Assembly: GCA_934539585.1 (NCBI GenBank)
Contig: CAKTCT010000014.1
Coordinates: 1 to 63,513 of the forward strand
Length of the DNA: 63,513 nt
Source of the DNA: an uncultured Oscillospiraceae bacterium
GTDB lineage: Bacteria; Bacillota; Clostridia; Oscillospirales; Ruminococcaceae
Direction of reading: 5' to 3'
Shown: positions 50,923 through 60,250 of the stretch, in pieces
How positions within the stretch are numbered: the first letter of the stretch is position 1
Layout of the letters: each line of letters starts with the position of its first letter
The notes under the pieces: generated by a model
What the model saw: the letters and a program-made list of their open reading frames with translations, nothing else
Told to the model about the DNA's origin: nothing
Database searches by the model: none
Translations under genes and position numbers: made by a program

Positions 50923-51465
50923 ATGATCTACGTTTTTTTGGCCAATGGCTTTGAAGAAGTGGAAGCCCTGACGCCGGTGGACTATCTCCGCCGGTGCGAG
51001 CTCCCGGTGCAGACCGTGGGCGTGACCGGCAGGACCGTCACCGGCTCCCACGGCATCCCGGTGACGGCGGACATCCTCCCCGAGGAGATGGACCTGACCC
51101 GGATCGACGCCGTGATCCTCCCAGGCGGCATGCCCGGGACCCTGAACCTGGAAGCCAGCGAAGCGGTAAAGGACGCCCTGAATTGGTCCGCGGAGCAGCA
51201 GTGCCTCATTGCCGCCATCTGCGCCGCGCCTTCGGTGCTGGGCCATATGGGACTGCTCATCGGGAAAAAAGCCACCTGCTTCCCGGGCTTTGAAGGGGAG
51301 CTCACCGGCGCGGAGTTCGTGGACGAAGCCGCCGTTCGGGACGGAAACATCATTACCTCCCGGGGAGCCGGCACCGCCACCCAATTTGCCGCCGCCATCA
51401 TCGAAGCCCTGATCTCCAAGGAGCGCGCGGACCGGCTGAAAGCGGGGATTCAATGGCGCGAGTAG
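50923..51465 (+). CDS. DJ-1/PfpI family protein
   Basis: The 180-residue protein has the DJ-1 fold with the nucleophile elbow AAICAAPSVLG (Cys100), NGFEEVEALTPVDYLRR at 8-24 and LPGGMPGTLNL near 66-76. The family includes deglycase-like and chaperone proteins. Its end overlaps the next gene by 13 bp. Confidence 0.92.
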   Translation: MIYVFLANGFEEVEALTPVDYLRRCELPVQTVGVTGRTVTGSHGIPVTADILPEEMDLTRIDAVILPGGMPGTLNLEASEAVKDALNWSAEQQCLIAAICAAPSVLGHMGLLIGKKATCFPGFEGELTGAEFVDEAAVRDGNIITSRGAGTATQFAAAIIEALISKERADRLKAGIQWRE

Positions 51466-52124
51466 GGAATCCCACCGACATCCGGGTGGTGAAAGGCGCG
51501 CTGCGGGACCAGTTCAAGACCCTGCGCCGGGAGATGGACCCCGCCGTCAAGGCGGAAAAGGACCGGGCCATTTTAAGCCGCATCCTGGAGCTCCCGGAGT
51601 ACAAGGCGGCGGGGCTGGTGCTGACCTACGTCTCCACCGCCATCGAGGTGGACACCGTGGAGCTGATCCACCGCTCCCTGGCCATGGGAAAGCGGGTGGC
51701 CGTGCCTTACTGCGTCCCCGGGAAGATCGACATGCTGTTCTGCGAGATATTTTCCCTGGAGGACCTGGCCCCCGGCAGCTTCGGCGTCCTGGAGCCGGAC
51801 CCGGAAAAGCAGCCGGTGCTCCGGGAGTTTTCCGGGTCGGTCTGCATCCTTCCGGGGCTGGGATTTGACCTGGAAGGGTACCGTTTGGGTTACGGAAAAG
51901 GGTATTACGATAGATTTTTATCCAAATATTCCGGCGCGAATATAGGAGTATGCTACAATGTTTGTCTGAAACCGTTGCTGCCTCACGGAAGATATGATAG
52001 AATGGTAGACGTATTGGTCACGGAAAAGTTCGTGAAGCGGCCCAGGCCCGCCGAACCCCGTCGCCTGGCTCATCAAGACGACCCCGGCGCGCAAAGGAGA
52101 AAATCGAATGGACGAAGAAAATGA
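51453..52124 (+). CDS. 5-formyltetrahydrofolate cyclo-ligase
   Basis: The 223-residue enzyme has the conserved GALRDQFKTLRREMDP start, the FEPD-like VLEPDPEK turn, and the GLGFDLEGYRLGYGKGYYDRFL motif (about 140-160). It converts 5-formyl-THF to methenyl-THF using ATP. Overlaps DJ-1 and mltG, so the unit is compact. The C-terminal ~30 residues are longer than usual. Confidence 0.92.
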   Translation: MARVGNPTDIRVVKGALRDQFKTLRREMDPAVKAEKDRAILSRILELPEYKAAGLVLTYVSTAIEVDTVELIHRSLAMGKRVAVPYCVPGKIDMLFCEIFSLEDLAPGSFGVLEPDPEKQPVLREFSGSVCILPGLGFDLEGYRLGYGKGYYDRFLSKYSGANIGVCYNVCLKPLLPHGRYDRMVDVLVTEKFVKRPRPAEPRRLAHQDDPGAQRRKSNGRRK

Positions 52125-53382
52125 AAACATCCCGGAGAACGCCCCGGAAGGCGGCGATTGGATCGACCAGCTTCTGCGGGACGTGAAAGCGGAAAACCTT
52201 CCGGAGGAGGAAACCGCTCCGGAGGAGCTTCGGCTGAAGCCCGCCCCGACACCGCCCCGGAAGCCTCCGGAGCCCCCCGCCCCGCCGGAGGAGGAGCCCC
52301 CTCGCCGCCGCCGGCCCAAGCGGATCCGGGTGAAGCGGAAAGGGAAGCTCTATTCCTTCTTATATCTGGTGGTGGCTCTGACGGCCTGCGGCATTGCGGC
52401 GGTTTTCTGCCTCAACGCCGTCCGGGACGTGCTGGCCATCTCCAAGCCCAACCAGGCCATTACCGTCACCATTCCCAAGGGCGCGGACACCAAGGCCATC
52501 GGGCAGATTCTGAAGGACGACGGCATCATCCAGTATCCCTTTGTGTTTGAGCTGGTGGCCAAGTTCGAAAAGTACACCACCTTCCAGAGCGGCACCCACA
52601 TCCTCAACAGCAACATGGACTACATGACCCTGATGAAGTCCATGCAGGCCCCCAAAAAGTCCCGGGAGACCGTCCGCGTCACCATCCCCGAGGGCCTTCC
52701 GGCGGCCAAGATCGCCAAGATTCTGGAGGAAAACGGCGTCTGCGACGCCAGCGACTTCCTCCTGGCCCTGGAAAACACCGACTTCAATTTCGCTTACAGC
52801 AGCGAAATCCCCGACAATAACCTGATTTACCGCCGGTTGGAGGGCTATCTGTTCCCGGATACCTACGAATTCTACAAGAACGACACCGCCCTCAACGTCA
52901 TCACCCGGATGCTGGACAACTTCGAGAACAAGATCACCCCGGAGCTGCTGTCCAAGGTCAAGCAGTCGGGCATGACCTTCCATGAGGTCATCACCCTGGC
53001 CTCCATCATCCAGGGCGAGGCCCCGGATGTGGAGAATATGTACAAGGTCTCGGCGGTGTACCTGAACCGTCTCCACAATCCGGCGGAGTACCCCCTCCTC
53101 CAGGCCGACCCCACCCGGAAGTACGCCAACGAGCAGATTCTGGCGGACCTGGGCGACGAGGGCAACCTGAAAGCGGCAGCCTACAACACCTACGAGGGCA
53201 AGGGCCTGCCTCCCGGACCCATCAACAATCCGGGCAGCGACGCCATCTGGGCGGCCGTAACCCCCAGTGAGGAAATGGAAGGGTATTACTACTTCTGCAG
53301 CGACCTCAAGACCCGGGAATTCTTCTACGCCAAGACGCTGGAAGAACACAACCGGAACCTGGTGAAAGCGCATCTGCGGTAA
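52108..53382 (+). CDS. mltG: Endolytic murein transglycosylase MltG
   Basis: The 424-residue protein has a proline/glutamate-rich cytoplasmic tail (1-80), a membrane helix at about 82-103, and an extracytoplasmic YceG domain with VTLASIIQGEAP-like active site (Glu304) and NPGSDAI near 366-372. It cuts nascent glycan strands and so ends polymerisation. Overlaps the cyclo-ligase gene by 17 bp and ends the operon. Confidence 0.93.
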   Translation: MDEENENIPENAPEGGDWIDQLLRDVKAENLPEEETAPEELRLKPAPTPPRKPPEPPAPPEEEPPRRRRPKRIRVKRKGKLYSFLYLVVALTACGIAAVFCLNAVRDVLAISKPNQAITVTIPKGADTKAIGQILKDDGIIQYPFVFELVAKFEKYTTFQSGTHILNSNMDYMTLMKSMQAPKKSRETVRVTIPEGLPAAKIAKILEENGVCDASDFLLALENTDFNFAYSSEIPDNNLIYRRLEGYLFPDTYEFYKNDTALNVITRMLDNFENKITPELLSKVKQSGMTFHEVITLASIIQGEAPDVENMYKVSAVYLNRLHNPAEYPLLQADPTRKYANEQILADLGDEGNLKAAAYNTYEGKGLPPGPINNPGSDAIWAAVTPSEEMEGYYYFCSDLKTREFFYAKTLEEHNRNLVKAHLR

Positions 53383-53389
53383 TCGCAAG

Positions 53390-53420
53390 CGGACGGGCTG
53401 GTTGGTCCGTCCGTTGTTTT
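53390..53420 (+). terminator. Terminator after mltG
   Basis: CGGACGG/CCGTCCG hairpin is followed by TTGTTTT. Confidence 0.65.
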
Positions 53421-53472
53421 CACGGACTTTCAGAGAATGTTCACAGCTTTCTAACAGAAAGGTTTTCGTTTT

Positions 53473-54696
53473 ATGGTAAAATCACAAGGAAGTCCGGAGG
53501 TCTTGGCTCCGGCCGGGGACCTGGACCGGTTGCGGGCCGCTCTTCGGTACGGCGCGGATGCCGTTTATCTGGGTTCCACGGAGTTCGGGATGCGGGCCTC
53601 CGCCGCCAGCTTCGGGGAACGGGAGCTTCCTGAGGCGGCGAAGCTGGCCCACGCGGCCGGGAGCAAGGTCTACCTGACCTGCAACACCCTCCCCCGGAAT
53701 GGGGAGATCGACCGAATGGGGGATTTCCTCCGTTGGGCCGGGAGCTGCGGCGTGGACGCCTTTATCGTCACCGACCTGGGGGTCCTTTCGCTGCTCCGGG
53801 AGGTCCTTCCGGAGGCGGAAATCCATATCTCCACTCAGACCGGCGTGGTCAACTGGCGGACGGCGGTGGAATTCTACCGTATGGGCGCCAAACGGGTGGT
53901 TCTGGCCCGGGAGCTTTCCCTGGAGGAGATCCGGGAGATCCGCCGAAGAACGCCGGAGGACCTGGAGCTGGAAGTTTTCGTCCACGGAGCCATGTGCATG
54001 TCGGTGTCGGGTCGGTGCCTGCTCTCCAACTACATGACCGGCCGGGACGCCAACCGGGGCCAGTGCGCCCAGCCCTGCCGCTGGAAGTACGCCCTAGTGG
54101 AGGAAAAACGTCCGGGGCAGTATTACCCCGTCTTTGAGGACGACTCCGGCAGCTACATCTTAAACGCCAAGGACCTCTGCCTTCTGGAGCACCTGGAGGA
54201 GCTCATCGAAGCCGGCGTCACCTCCCTGAAGATCGAGGGCCGGGCCAAATCCGCCTACTACGTCTCTGCCGTGACCAACGCCTACCGCACGGCGGTGGAC
54301 GGATATCGGGCGGACCCGGAGCACTGGCGCTGCCCGGAATGGCTTTCGGAAGAAGTCCGCAAGGTCAGCCATCGGGAGTACACCACCGGCTTCCTTTTCG
54401 GCATCCCGGACCAGCGCTGCACCCAAGGGGGCTACGTCCGGAACTGGGATGTCATGGCCGTGGTGGACCGCTGGGAGGAGGGGAGAGCCTTCTGCCATCA
54501 GCGGAACAAGTTTTCCGCCGGGGAGACTCTGGAGCTCCTGGAACCCGGCGTCCCGCCGGAGCAGCTGCCCATCCCGGAGCTTCTGGACGCCGACGGCAAT
54601 GCCGTCCCGGATACCCGCCACGCCAACATGGCCTTTTCCTTCCCTTGCCCGCGGCCCATCGTCCCCGGGGCGATCCTTCGCAGGCAGGTGGACTGA
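53473..54696 (+). CDS. U32 family peptidase-like protein (TrhP-type)
   Basis: The 407-residue protein has the U32 start PEVLAPAGDLDRLRAALRYGADAVYLG, EVFVHGAMCMSVSGRCLLSNYMTGRDANRGQCAQPCRW (about 165-202) with clustered cysteines, and SLKIEGRAKSAYYV. Related proteins act in tRNA uridine-34 5-hydroxylation. In Bacillus such genes lie near mltG (yrrL region), as here. It is separated from mltG by a terminator; no obvious promoter is visible. Confidence 0.88.
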   Translation: MVKSQGSPEVLAPAGDLDRLRAALRYGADAVYLGSTEFGMRASAASFGERELPEAAKLAHAAGSKVYLTCNTLPRNGEIDRMGDFLRWAGSCGVDAFIVTDLGVLSLLREVLPEAEIHISTQTGVVNWRTAVEFYRMGAKRVVLARELSLEEIREIRRRTPEDLELEVFVHGAMCMSVSGRCLLSNYMTGRDANRGQCAQPCRWKYALVEEKRPGQYYPVFEDDSGSYILNAKDLCLLEHLEELIEAGVTSLKIEGRAKSAYYVSAVTNAYRTAVDGYRADPEHWRCPEWLSEEVRKVSHREYTTGFLFGIPDQRCTQGGYVRNWDVMAVVDRWEEGRAFCHQRNKFSAGETLELLEPGVPPEQLPIPELLDADGNAVPDTRHANMAFSFPCPRPIVPGAILRRQVD

Positions 54697-54720
54697 ATCA
54701 CAATACAAAGGAGCCGCATC

Positions 54721-55404
54721 ATGGAACAGAATCAATCCGTAAAACCCAATCAACAGACCGTTCCGCTGAAAAACGAAACCTGGCGTCTGGCGCTGCAAAC
54801 CTTTCTGAACCTGGTCATTGCCACGGTGATCGCCGTCATTCTGGTCCTCACCCTTTCCGCATTGATGACCAGCCTTTGGGGCAAGCTGGTGGTGGAGGCC
54901 GTCTGCCTGGTCATTACGCTGCCTATCGTCTACGGCTACCTCTGGGGCCAGGGGGACCGGGACGCCAACTTCGTCCAGTTCGGCCGGATGACCGCCGACC
55001 CCTGGAAGGGCCTTCGCGCGTCGGCCATCGGCGTGATCCCCACGGTGCTGACCTGCGTTCCTCTGGCGCTGTCCAAGGTGAAGGTCATTCCCTTTGATTT
55101 CATGCCCATCTACCGCATCCTCAACGCGCCCATGTGGGGCTTCATCAACCTCATCCACGCGGGCGGAGCCATTGCCCATGCCGCCACCGAAGCCATCCCC
55201 GCCACGGATACCATGCCCGCCATCGACGCCATGCCTGCCACCGAGGCCCTTTCCTGGGGCGGATTTGTCATCCTGGCGCTGCTGCCGCTGATCTATGTGA
55301 TCATCGGCGCCGTCGGCTATTACATGGGGACCAGGCGCATTTCGGTGATGAGCAAGCTGGTCTATAAGGACGACAAGAAAAAGCACGGCCGGAAACACCC
55401 GTAA
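54721..55404 (+). CDS. Uncharacterised multi-pass membrane protein
   Basis: The 227-residue protein has about five membrane helices (near 28-50, 58-75, 100-115, 140-155, 180-205), a central Ala/Met-rich repeat ATEAIPATDTMPAIDAMPATEAL (about 158-180), and a lysine-rich C-terminus. No family recognised. AAGGAGC precedes the start; it is 24 bp after the U32 gene and probably co-transcribed. Confidence 0.65.
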   Translation: MEQNQSVKPNQQTVPLKNETWRLALQTFLNLVIATVIAVILVLTLSALMTSLWGKLVVEAVCLVITLPIVYGYLWGQGDRDANFVQFGRMTADPWKGLRASAIGVIPTVLTCVPLALSKVKVIPFDFMPIYRILNAPMWGFINLIHAGGAIAHAATEAIPATDTMPAIDAMPATEALSWGGFVILALLPLIYVIIGAVGYYMGTRRISVMSKLVYKDDKKKHGRKHP

Positions 55405-55470
55405 GTCGGACCTGCGGAGCCGTTTTGCCCCTTCTTCCCGAGAAAAAGAAGAAATAACAGCCCCGCGCTC

Positions 55471-55499
55471 TTGACAAAACCCGGACGTCCTGCTATAAT
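55471..55499 (+). promoter_or_regulatory. Promoter of the T-box-controlled operon
   Basis: TTGACA and TATAAT are both perfect and separated by 17 bp, followed by a ~300-nt leader. Confidence 0.85.
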
Positions 55500-55514
55500 A
55501 AGGAAACAACGAAA

Positions 55515-55785
55515 CGTAATGACGGGGAGAGTAGGCTTTTCTCCCGCCTCACAGAGAGTTCTCCGTTGCTGGGAGGAGAACAGGCGGACAAAGCGGAAGG
55601 TAGCCCCTGAACGGCGCACCGAAGCGCACTTGCTGCGTCTGAGACTGCGACAGGACCGCCTGTTACAGCGGAACGGTATGCATCGTACCGGATAAGGCTT
55701 TTTCCGTGAGGAAAAGGCGAATGTGAAGTGGTACCGCGAGAAACCTCGCCTTCATCGGGATATTTTCCCTTTGAAGGCGTTTTTT
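55515..55785 (+). promoter_or_regulatory. T-box leader, probably valine-specific
   Basis: The leader has the T-box core GTGGTACCGCG (55729-55739), the stem I AGAGTA motif opposite the specifier loop, and a terminator CGCCTTCA/TGAAGGCG with T6 at 55747-55785. The specifier loop facing AGAGTA reads GAAGGTAGCCCC; GTA there is a valine codon, agreeing with valS two genes down. Uncharged tRNA-Val should stabilise the antiterminator and raise expression. Confidence 0.9.
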
Positions 55786-55806
55786 ATTTGCCGAAAGGAG
55801 TTGGAT

Positions 55807-57567
55807 ATGGCACTGGACGGCGCATTTCTGCGCACCATCAAAAACGAGATCGAGGCCAAAGCCCTGGGCAGCCGCATCGATAAGATTCAGCAGCCCTCCC
55901 GGGAGGAGCTGATCTTCCTTCTGCGGTCCCGGGGATGGTCGGGGAAGCTGCTCCTCTCCGCCGGAGCCGACAGCCCCCGGATCCATTTTACCGAGCGGCC
56001 CTTTGAAAATCCCAAGACCCCGCCTATGTTCTGCATGTTCCTGCGGAAGCACCTTTCCGGTGCAAAGCTGACGGCAGTGCGGCAGCTGGGGATGGACCGG
56101 GTCCTCTACCTGGACTTTGAGGCCACCGACGAGCTGGGGGACCAGAAGGCCATCACCGTGGCGGTGGAGATCATGGGCCGCCACTCCAATATCATCGTCG
56201 TAAGCGGCGGGAAGGTCCTGGACTCCATCAAGCGGGTGGACCACGAAATGTCCAGCGTCCGGCCGGTGCTGCCGGGACTGCCCTACGTGGTCCCGCCCCA
56301 GCAGGGGAAGCTCCGGCTTCTGGACGCCTCTGACCAGGAGGTGAAGGACACCATCCTGGCCGCCAAGGGCGCGGACCTTTCCAAAGCCATTCAGAACGCC
56401 CTGGAGGGCTTTTCCGCAGTGCTGGCCCGGGAGGCGGTGGCCTACGCCGTCCGGGGGCAGGACGCGGACAAAAACGCCCTGTCCGAGGACGCCTGGCAGC
56501 GCCTGGCCTTTTTCTTCGGCAAGCTCCGGAAGGCTCTGGACGGCGGGGAGTGTCAGTTCACCATCGTCTTTGACAAGGACATGAAGCCCCGGGATTTCTC
56601 CTTCGTGGACATCACCCAGTACGGCGCATTGGTGGTCAGCCGGAAGTACGACACGGCCAGCGCTCTGTTGGACGTGTTCTACTACGAACGGGTCCGCCTG
56701 GACCGGATGAAACAGCGCTCCAACGACCTGCTCCGGATGCTCATCAGCACCACCGAGCGCCTGAGCCGGAAAATTGCCCTCCAGAAAGAGGAGCTCTCCC
56801 AGTGCGGCGAGCGGGAGACTCTGAAAAAGTACGGCGACCTCCTTTCCGCCAACTTCTGGAGGATGAAAAAAGGCGACACTGCCGTGACCCTGGAGGATTT
56901 CTACGACGAGGGCAAGGAGATCACCATCCCCCTGGACCCCGCTCTGACCCCGGTGGAAAACGCCCAGAAGTACTATAAAGAGTACCGCAAGGCCGCCACC
57001 GCGGAAAAGATGCTCCAAAAGCTCATCGCCCAGGGCACCGAGGAGCTGGCTTATGTGGACAGCGTCTTCGACGCCGTTTCCCGGACGGAAGGGGAGAGCG
57101 AACTCTTAGAAATCCGGCAGGAGCTGTCCGAACAGGGCTACCTCAAGAACTACCGGAACAAGAATAAGCTTTTGAAGGCCCAGCCGCCTTTGAAATACCG
57201 CACCTCCGACGGCTACCTGCTCTGGTGCGGGCGCAACAACAAGCAAAACGACAAGCTGACCCTCCGGGAGGCCCGGCCCTGGGACATCTGGTTCCACACC
57301 CAGGGCTTTGCAGGCTCTCATGTGATCCTGGTCACAGAGGGCAAGACGCTGGACGAGCTTCCCGACCGGACAGTGGAGGAGGCGGCTATGATCGCCGCCT
57401 ACAACTCCAAAGCCCGGGGAGCCGCCCTGGTGCCGGTGGACTACACCCCGGCCCGGAACGTCAAAAAGCCCGGCGGCGCAAAGCCGGGAATGGTCATTTT
57501 CGACCATTACTATACCCTGTACACCACTCCCGACGAGGAGCGGGTCAACGGTCTGGCGGAAAAATAA
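55807..57567 (+). CDS. rqcH: Rqc2 homologue RqcH (NFACT protein)
   Basis: The 586-residue NFACT protein has an N-terminal NFACT-N domain with the Asp97-Arg98 pair (QLGMDR) that is essential in Bacillus RqcH. A long coiled coil follows (about 300-430), then the NFACT-R domain DIWFHTQGFAGSHV near 497-510. RqcH binds stalled 50S subunits and adds Ala tails. ATG at 55807 after AAAGGAG, first gene behind the T-box. Confidence 0.93.
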   Translation: MALDGAFLRTIKNEIEAKALGSRIDKIQQPSREELIFLLRSRGWSGKLLLSAGADSPRIHFTERPFENPKTPPMFCMFLRKHLSGAKLTAVRQLGMDRVLYLDFEATDELGDQKAITVAVEIMGRHSNIIVVSGGKVLDSIKRVDHEMSSVRPVLPGLPYVVPPQQGKLRLLDASDQEVKDTILAAKGADLSKAIQNALEGFSAVLAREAVAYAVRGQDADKNALSEDAWQRLAFFFGKLRKALDGGECQFTIVFDKDMKPRDFSFVDITQYGALVVSRKYDTASALLDVFYYERVRLDRMKQRSNDLLRMLISTTERLSRKIALQKEELSQCGERETLKKYGDLLSANFWRMKKGDTAVTLEDFYDEGKEITIPLDPALTPVENAQKYYKEYRKAATAEKMLQKLIAQGTEELAYVDSVFDAVSRTEGESELLEIRQELSEQGYLKNYRNKNKLLKAQPPLKYRTSDGYLLWCGRNNKQNDKLTLREARPWDIWFHTQGFAGSHVILVTEGKTLDELPDRTVEEAAMIAAYNSKARGAALVPVDYTPARNVKKPGGAKPGMVIFDHYYTLYTTPDEERVNGLAEK

Positions 57568-57607
57568 CCCGTTTTCAAAAATCTTACAAATAGAAAGGTC
57601 CGATCTT

Positions 57608-60226
57608 ATGGCAAAGGAATTGGAAAAAATGTACAATCCCCGGGACTTTGAGGACCGCATCTACCAGTTCTGGCTGGACGGCGGCTACTTCACTCCCACC
57701 ATCGACAAATCGAAACCCATGTTCTCTATCGTTATGCCGCCCCCAAACATCACCGGCCAGCTCCACATGGGCCACGCCGTGGACAACACCCTCCAGGACA
57801 TCCTGACCCGCTGGAAACGGATGCAGGGCTACTGCACCCTGTGGCTCCCCGGCACCGACCACGCCTCCATCGCGACGGAAGCGAAGATCGTGGAGGCCAT
57901 GCGGAAGGAGGGCGTCACCAAAGAGGAAATCGGCCGGGAAAAATTCCTGGAGCGCGCCTGGGACTGGAAGCGCCAGTACGGCGGCCGCATTGTGGAGCAG
58001 CTGAAAAAACTGGGCTCCTCCTGCGACTGGACCCGGGAGCGGTTCACCATGGACGAAGGCTGCTCCGAAGCGGTGCAGACGGTCTTCATGCAGCTTTATG
58101 AGAAGGGACTCATCTATCGGGGCGAGCGGATCATCAACTGGTGCCCCCACTGCAAGACCTCCATTTCCGACGTGGAAGTGGAATACGAAGACCAGCAGGG
58201 CTCCTTCTGGCACCTGCGCTATCCCTTCAAGGACGGCAGCGGCTGGCTGAATCTGGCCACCACCCGTCCCGAGACGCTGCTGGGCGATACCGCCGTGGCT
58301 GTGAACCCCGAGGACGAGCGCTACAAGGATCTGGTGGGCAAGACCCTGATCCTCCCCCTGGTCGGACGGGAGATCCCCGTGGTGGCAGACGAGTATGTCG
58401 AAAAGGACTTCGGCACCGGCGTGGTGAAGATCACTCCCGCCCACGATCCCAACGACTTTGAGGTGGGCCTGCGCCACAACCTGCCCGTCATCAACGTCCT
58501 CACCGAAGACGCCCACATTGTGGACGATTACCCCAAATACGCCGGCATGGATCGCTACGAGGCACGGAAGGCCATTGTCAGGGATCTGGAGGAGCAGGGC
58601 TTCCTCGTAAAGGTGGAGCCGTATACCCACAACGTCGGCACCTGCCAGCGCTGCCACACCACCGTGGAGCCCCGGGTCTCCAAGCAGTGGTTCGTGGCCA
58701 TGAAGGAGCTGGCCCAGCCCGCCATCGCCGCCGTGCGGGAAGGGGACATCCGCTTTATCCCCGAGCGCTTCGACAAGATGTACTTCCACTGGATGGAGAA
58801 CATCCGCGACTGGTGCATCTCCCGTCAGCTGTGGTGGGGCCATCGGATCCCGGCTTACTACTGCGACGACTGCGGCGAGATGGTAGTCTCCCGGACCGCC
58901 CCGGAAAAGTGCCCCAAGTGCGGCGGAAAGATGCACCAGGACCCCGACACCCTGGACACCTGGTTTTCCTCGGCGCTGTGGCCCTTCTCCACCCTGGGCT
59001 GGCCGGAAAAGACCGAGGACCTGGCCTACTTCTATCCCACCAGCACCCTGGTCACCGGCTATGACATCATCACCTTCTGGGTCTCACGGATGATCTTCTC
59101 CGGACTGGAATACATGGGCGACAAGCCCTTCTCCGACGTGTTCATCCACGGTCTGGTCCGGGACAGCCAGGGTCGGAAGATGAGCAAATCCCTGGGCAAC
59201 GGCATCGATCCCTTGAAAGTCATCGACGAGTACGGCGCCGACGCCCTCCGGTTCATGCTGGCAAACGGCACTTCTCCCGGAAACGATATGCGCTATTCCG
59301 ACGAGAAGGTAAAGGCCGCCCGGAACTTCGCCAACAAGCTCTGGAACGCCTCCCGATTCATCCTCATGAACCTTTCCGACGAAGTAACCAAGCCCGAGCT
59401 GCCCGATCAACTCCTCATGGAAGACAAGTGGGTCCTGTCCCAGTACAACGACCTGGTCAAGTCCGTCAACGACAACCTGACCAAATATGAGCTTGGCATC
59501 GCCGTTCAGAACATCTACGACTTCCTGTGGGATGTGTTCTGCGACTGGTACATTGAGATCGCCAAAGCCCGGCTCCAGGCTGGCGGGGAAGCGTCCCTGA
59601 ACGTGCAGAAGGTGCTGGTCTATGTGATGGCGAACACTCTGAAACTGCTGCATCCCTTCATGCCCTTCATCACCGAAGAGATCTGGCAGGCCATCCCTAA
59701 CGACTGCGAGACTATTATGATGGCGAAATTCCCCGAATACGACGAAGCCCTGAACTTTGCCGACGACGAGCGGGAATTCGGCCGGATCATGGCGGCCGTC
59801 AAGGCTATCCGCAACGTCCGGGCTGAGAAGAACGTCCCGCCTTCCCGGAAAGCCCACCTGTTCATCGACACCGATTTCACCGACACCTTTGAAAAGGGCG
59901 CTTCCTTCTTTGAGCGTCTGGCATCGGCCTCCGACGTCACCGTGGGCAAGAACCTGAAGGTGGAGAACGCCGCCCTGGCTGTCACCGACAGCGCCAAAAT
60001 CTACCTTCCCATGGGCGACCTCATCGACCGGGAAGCCGAGCTGAAACGCCTCCAGAAGGAACTGGAAAACTGCCAGCGGGAGATCAGGAGCACCGAAGGC
60101 AAGCTGGCCAACAAGGAATTCGTGGCCAAGGCCCCCGAAAAGGTGGTCAACGTGGAGCGGGAAAAACTGGCCCGCGCCAACGAACGGCTCCTGAAGATTC
60201 AGGAAAGCATCCGGGAGCTGGGCTGA
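57608..60226 (+). CDS. valS: Valyl-tRNA synthetase
   Basis: The 872-residue class I synthetase has the HIGH-type HMGH at 53-56, the KMSKS motif near 524-528, a CP1 editing domain with TTRPETLLGDTAVAVNP near 218-234, an inserted zinc-like YCDDCGEM...CPKCGG segment, and a C-terminal coiled-coil arm (about 805-872). It charges tRNA-Val and clears Thr-tRNA-Val. It follows rqcH under the same T-box. Confidence 0.97.
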   Translation: MAKELEKMYNPRDFEDRIYQFWLDGGYFTPTIDKSKPMFSIVMPPPNITGQLHMGHAVDNTLQDILTRWKRMQGYCTLWLPGTDHASIATEAKIVEAMRKEGVTKEEIGREKFLERAWDWKRQYGGRIVEQLKKLGSSCDWTRERFTMDEGCSEAVQTVFMQLYEKGLIYRGERIINWCPHCKTSISDVEVEYEDQQGSFWHLRYPFKDGSGWLNLATTRPETLLGDTAVAVNPEDERYKDLVGKTLILPLVGREIPVVADEYVEKDFGTGVVKITPAHDPNDFEVGLRHNLPVINVLTEDAHIVDDYPKYAGMDRYEARKAIVRDLEEQGFLVKVEPYTHNVGTCQRCHTTVEPRVSKQWFVAMKELAQPAIAAVREGDIRFIPERFDKMYFHWMENIRDWCISRQLWWGHRIPAYYCDDCGEMVVSRTAPEKCPKCGGKMHQDPDTLDTWFSSALWPFSTLGWPEKTEDLAYFYPTSTLVTGYDIITFWVSRMIFSGLEYMGDKPFSDVFIHGLVRDSQGRKMSKSLGNGIDPLKVIDEYGADALRFMLANGTSPGNDMRYSDEKVKAARNFANKLWNASRFILMNLSDEVTKPELPDQLLMEDKWVLSQYNDLVKSVNDNLTKYELGIAVQNIYDFLWDVFCDWYIEIAKARLQAGGEASLNVQKVLVYVMANTLKLLHPFMPFITEEIWQAIPNDCETIMMAKFPEYDEALNFADDEREFGRIMAAVKAIRNVRAEKNVPPSRKAHLFIDTDFTDTFEKGASFFERLASASDVTVGKNLKVENAALAVTDSAKIYLPMGDLIDREAELKRLQKELENCQREIRSTEGKLANKEFVAKAPEKVVNVEREKLARANERLLKIQESIRELG

Positions 60227-60250
60227 GCCCGCTCCCAAGGAGGAACTATC

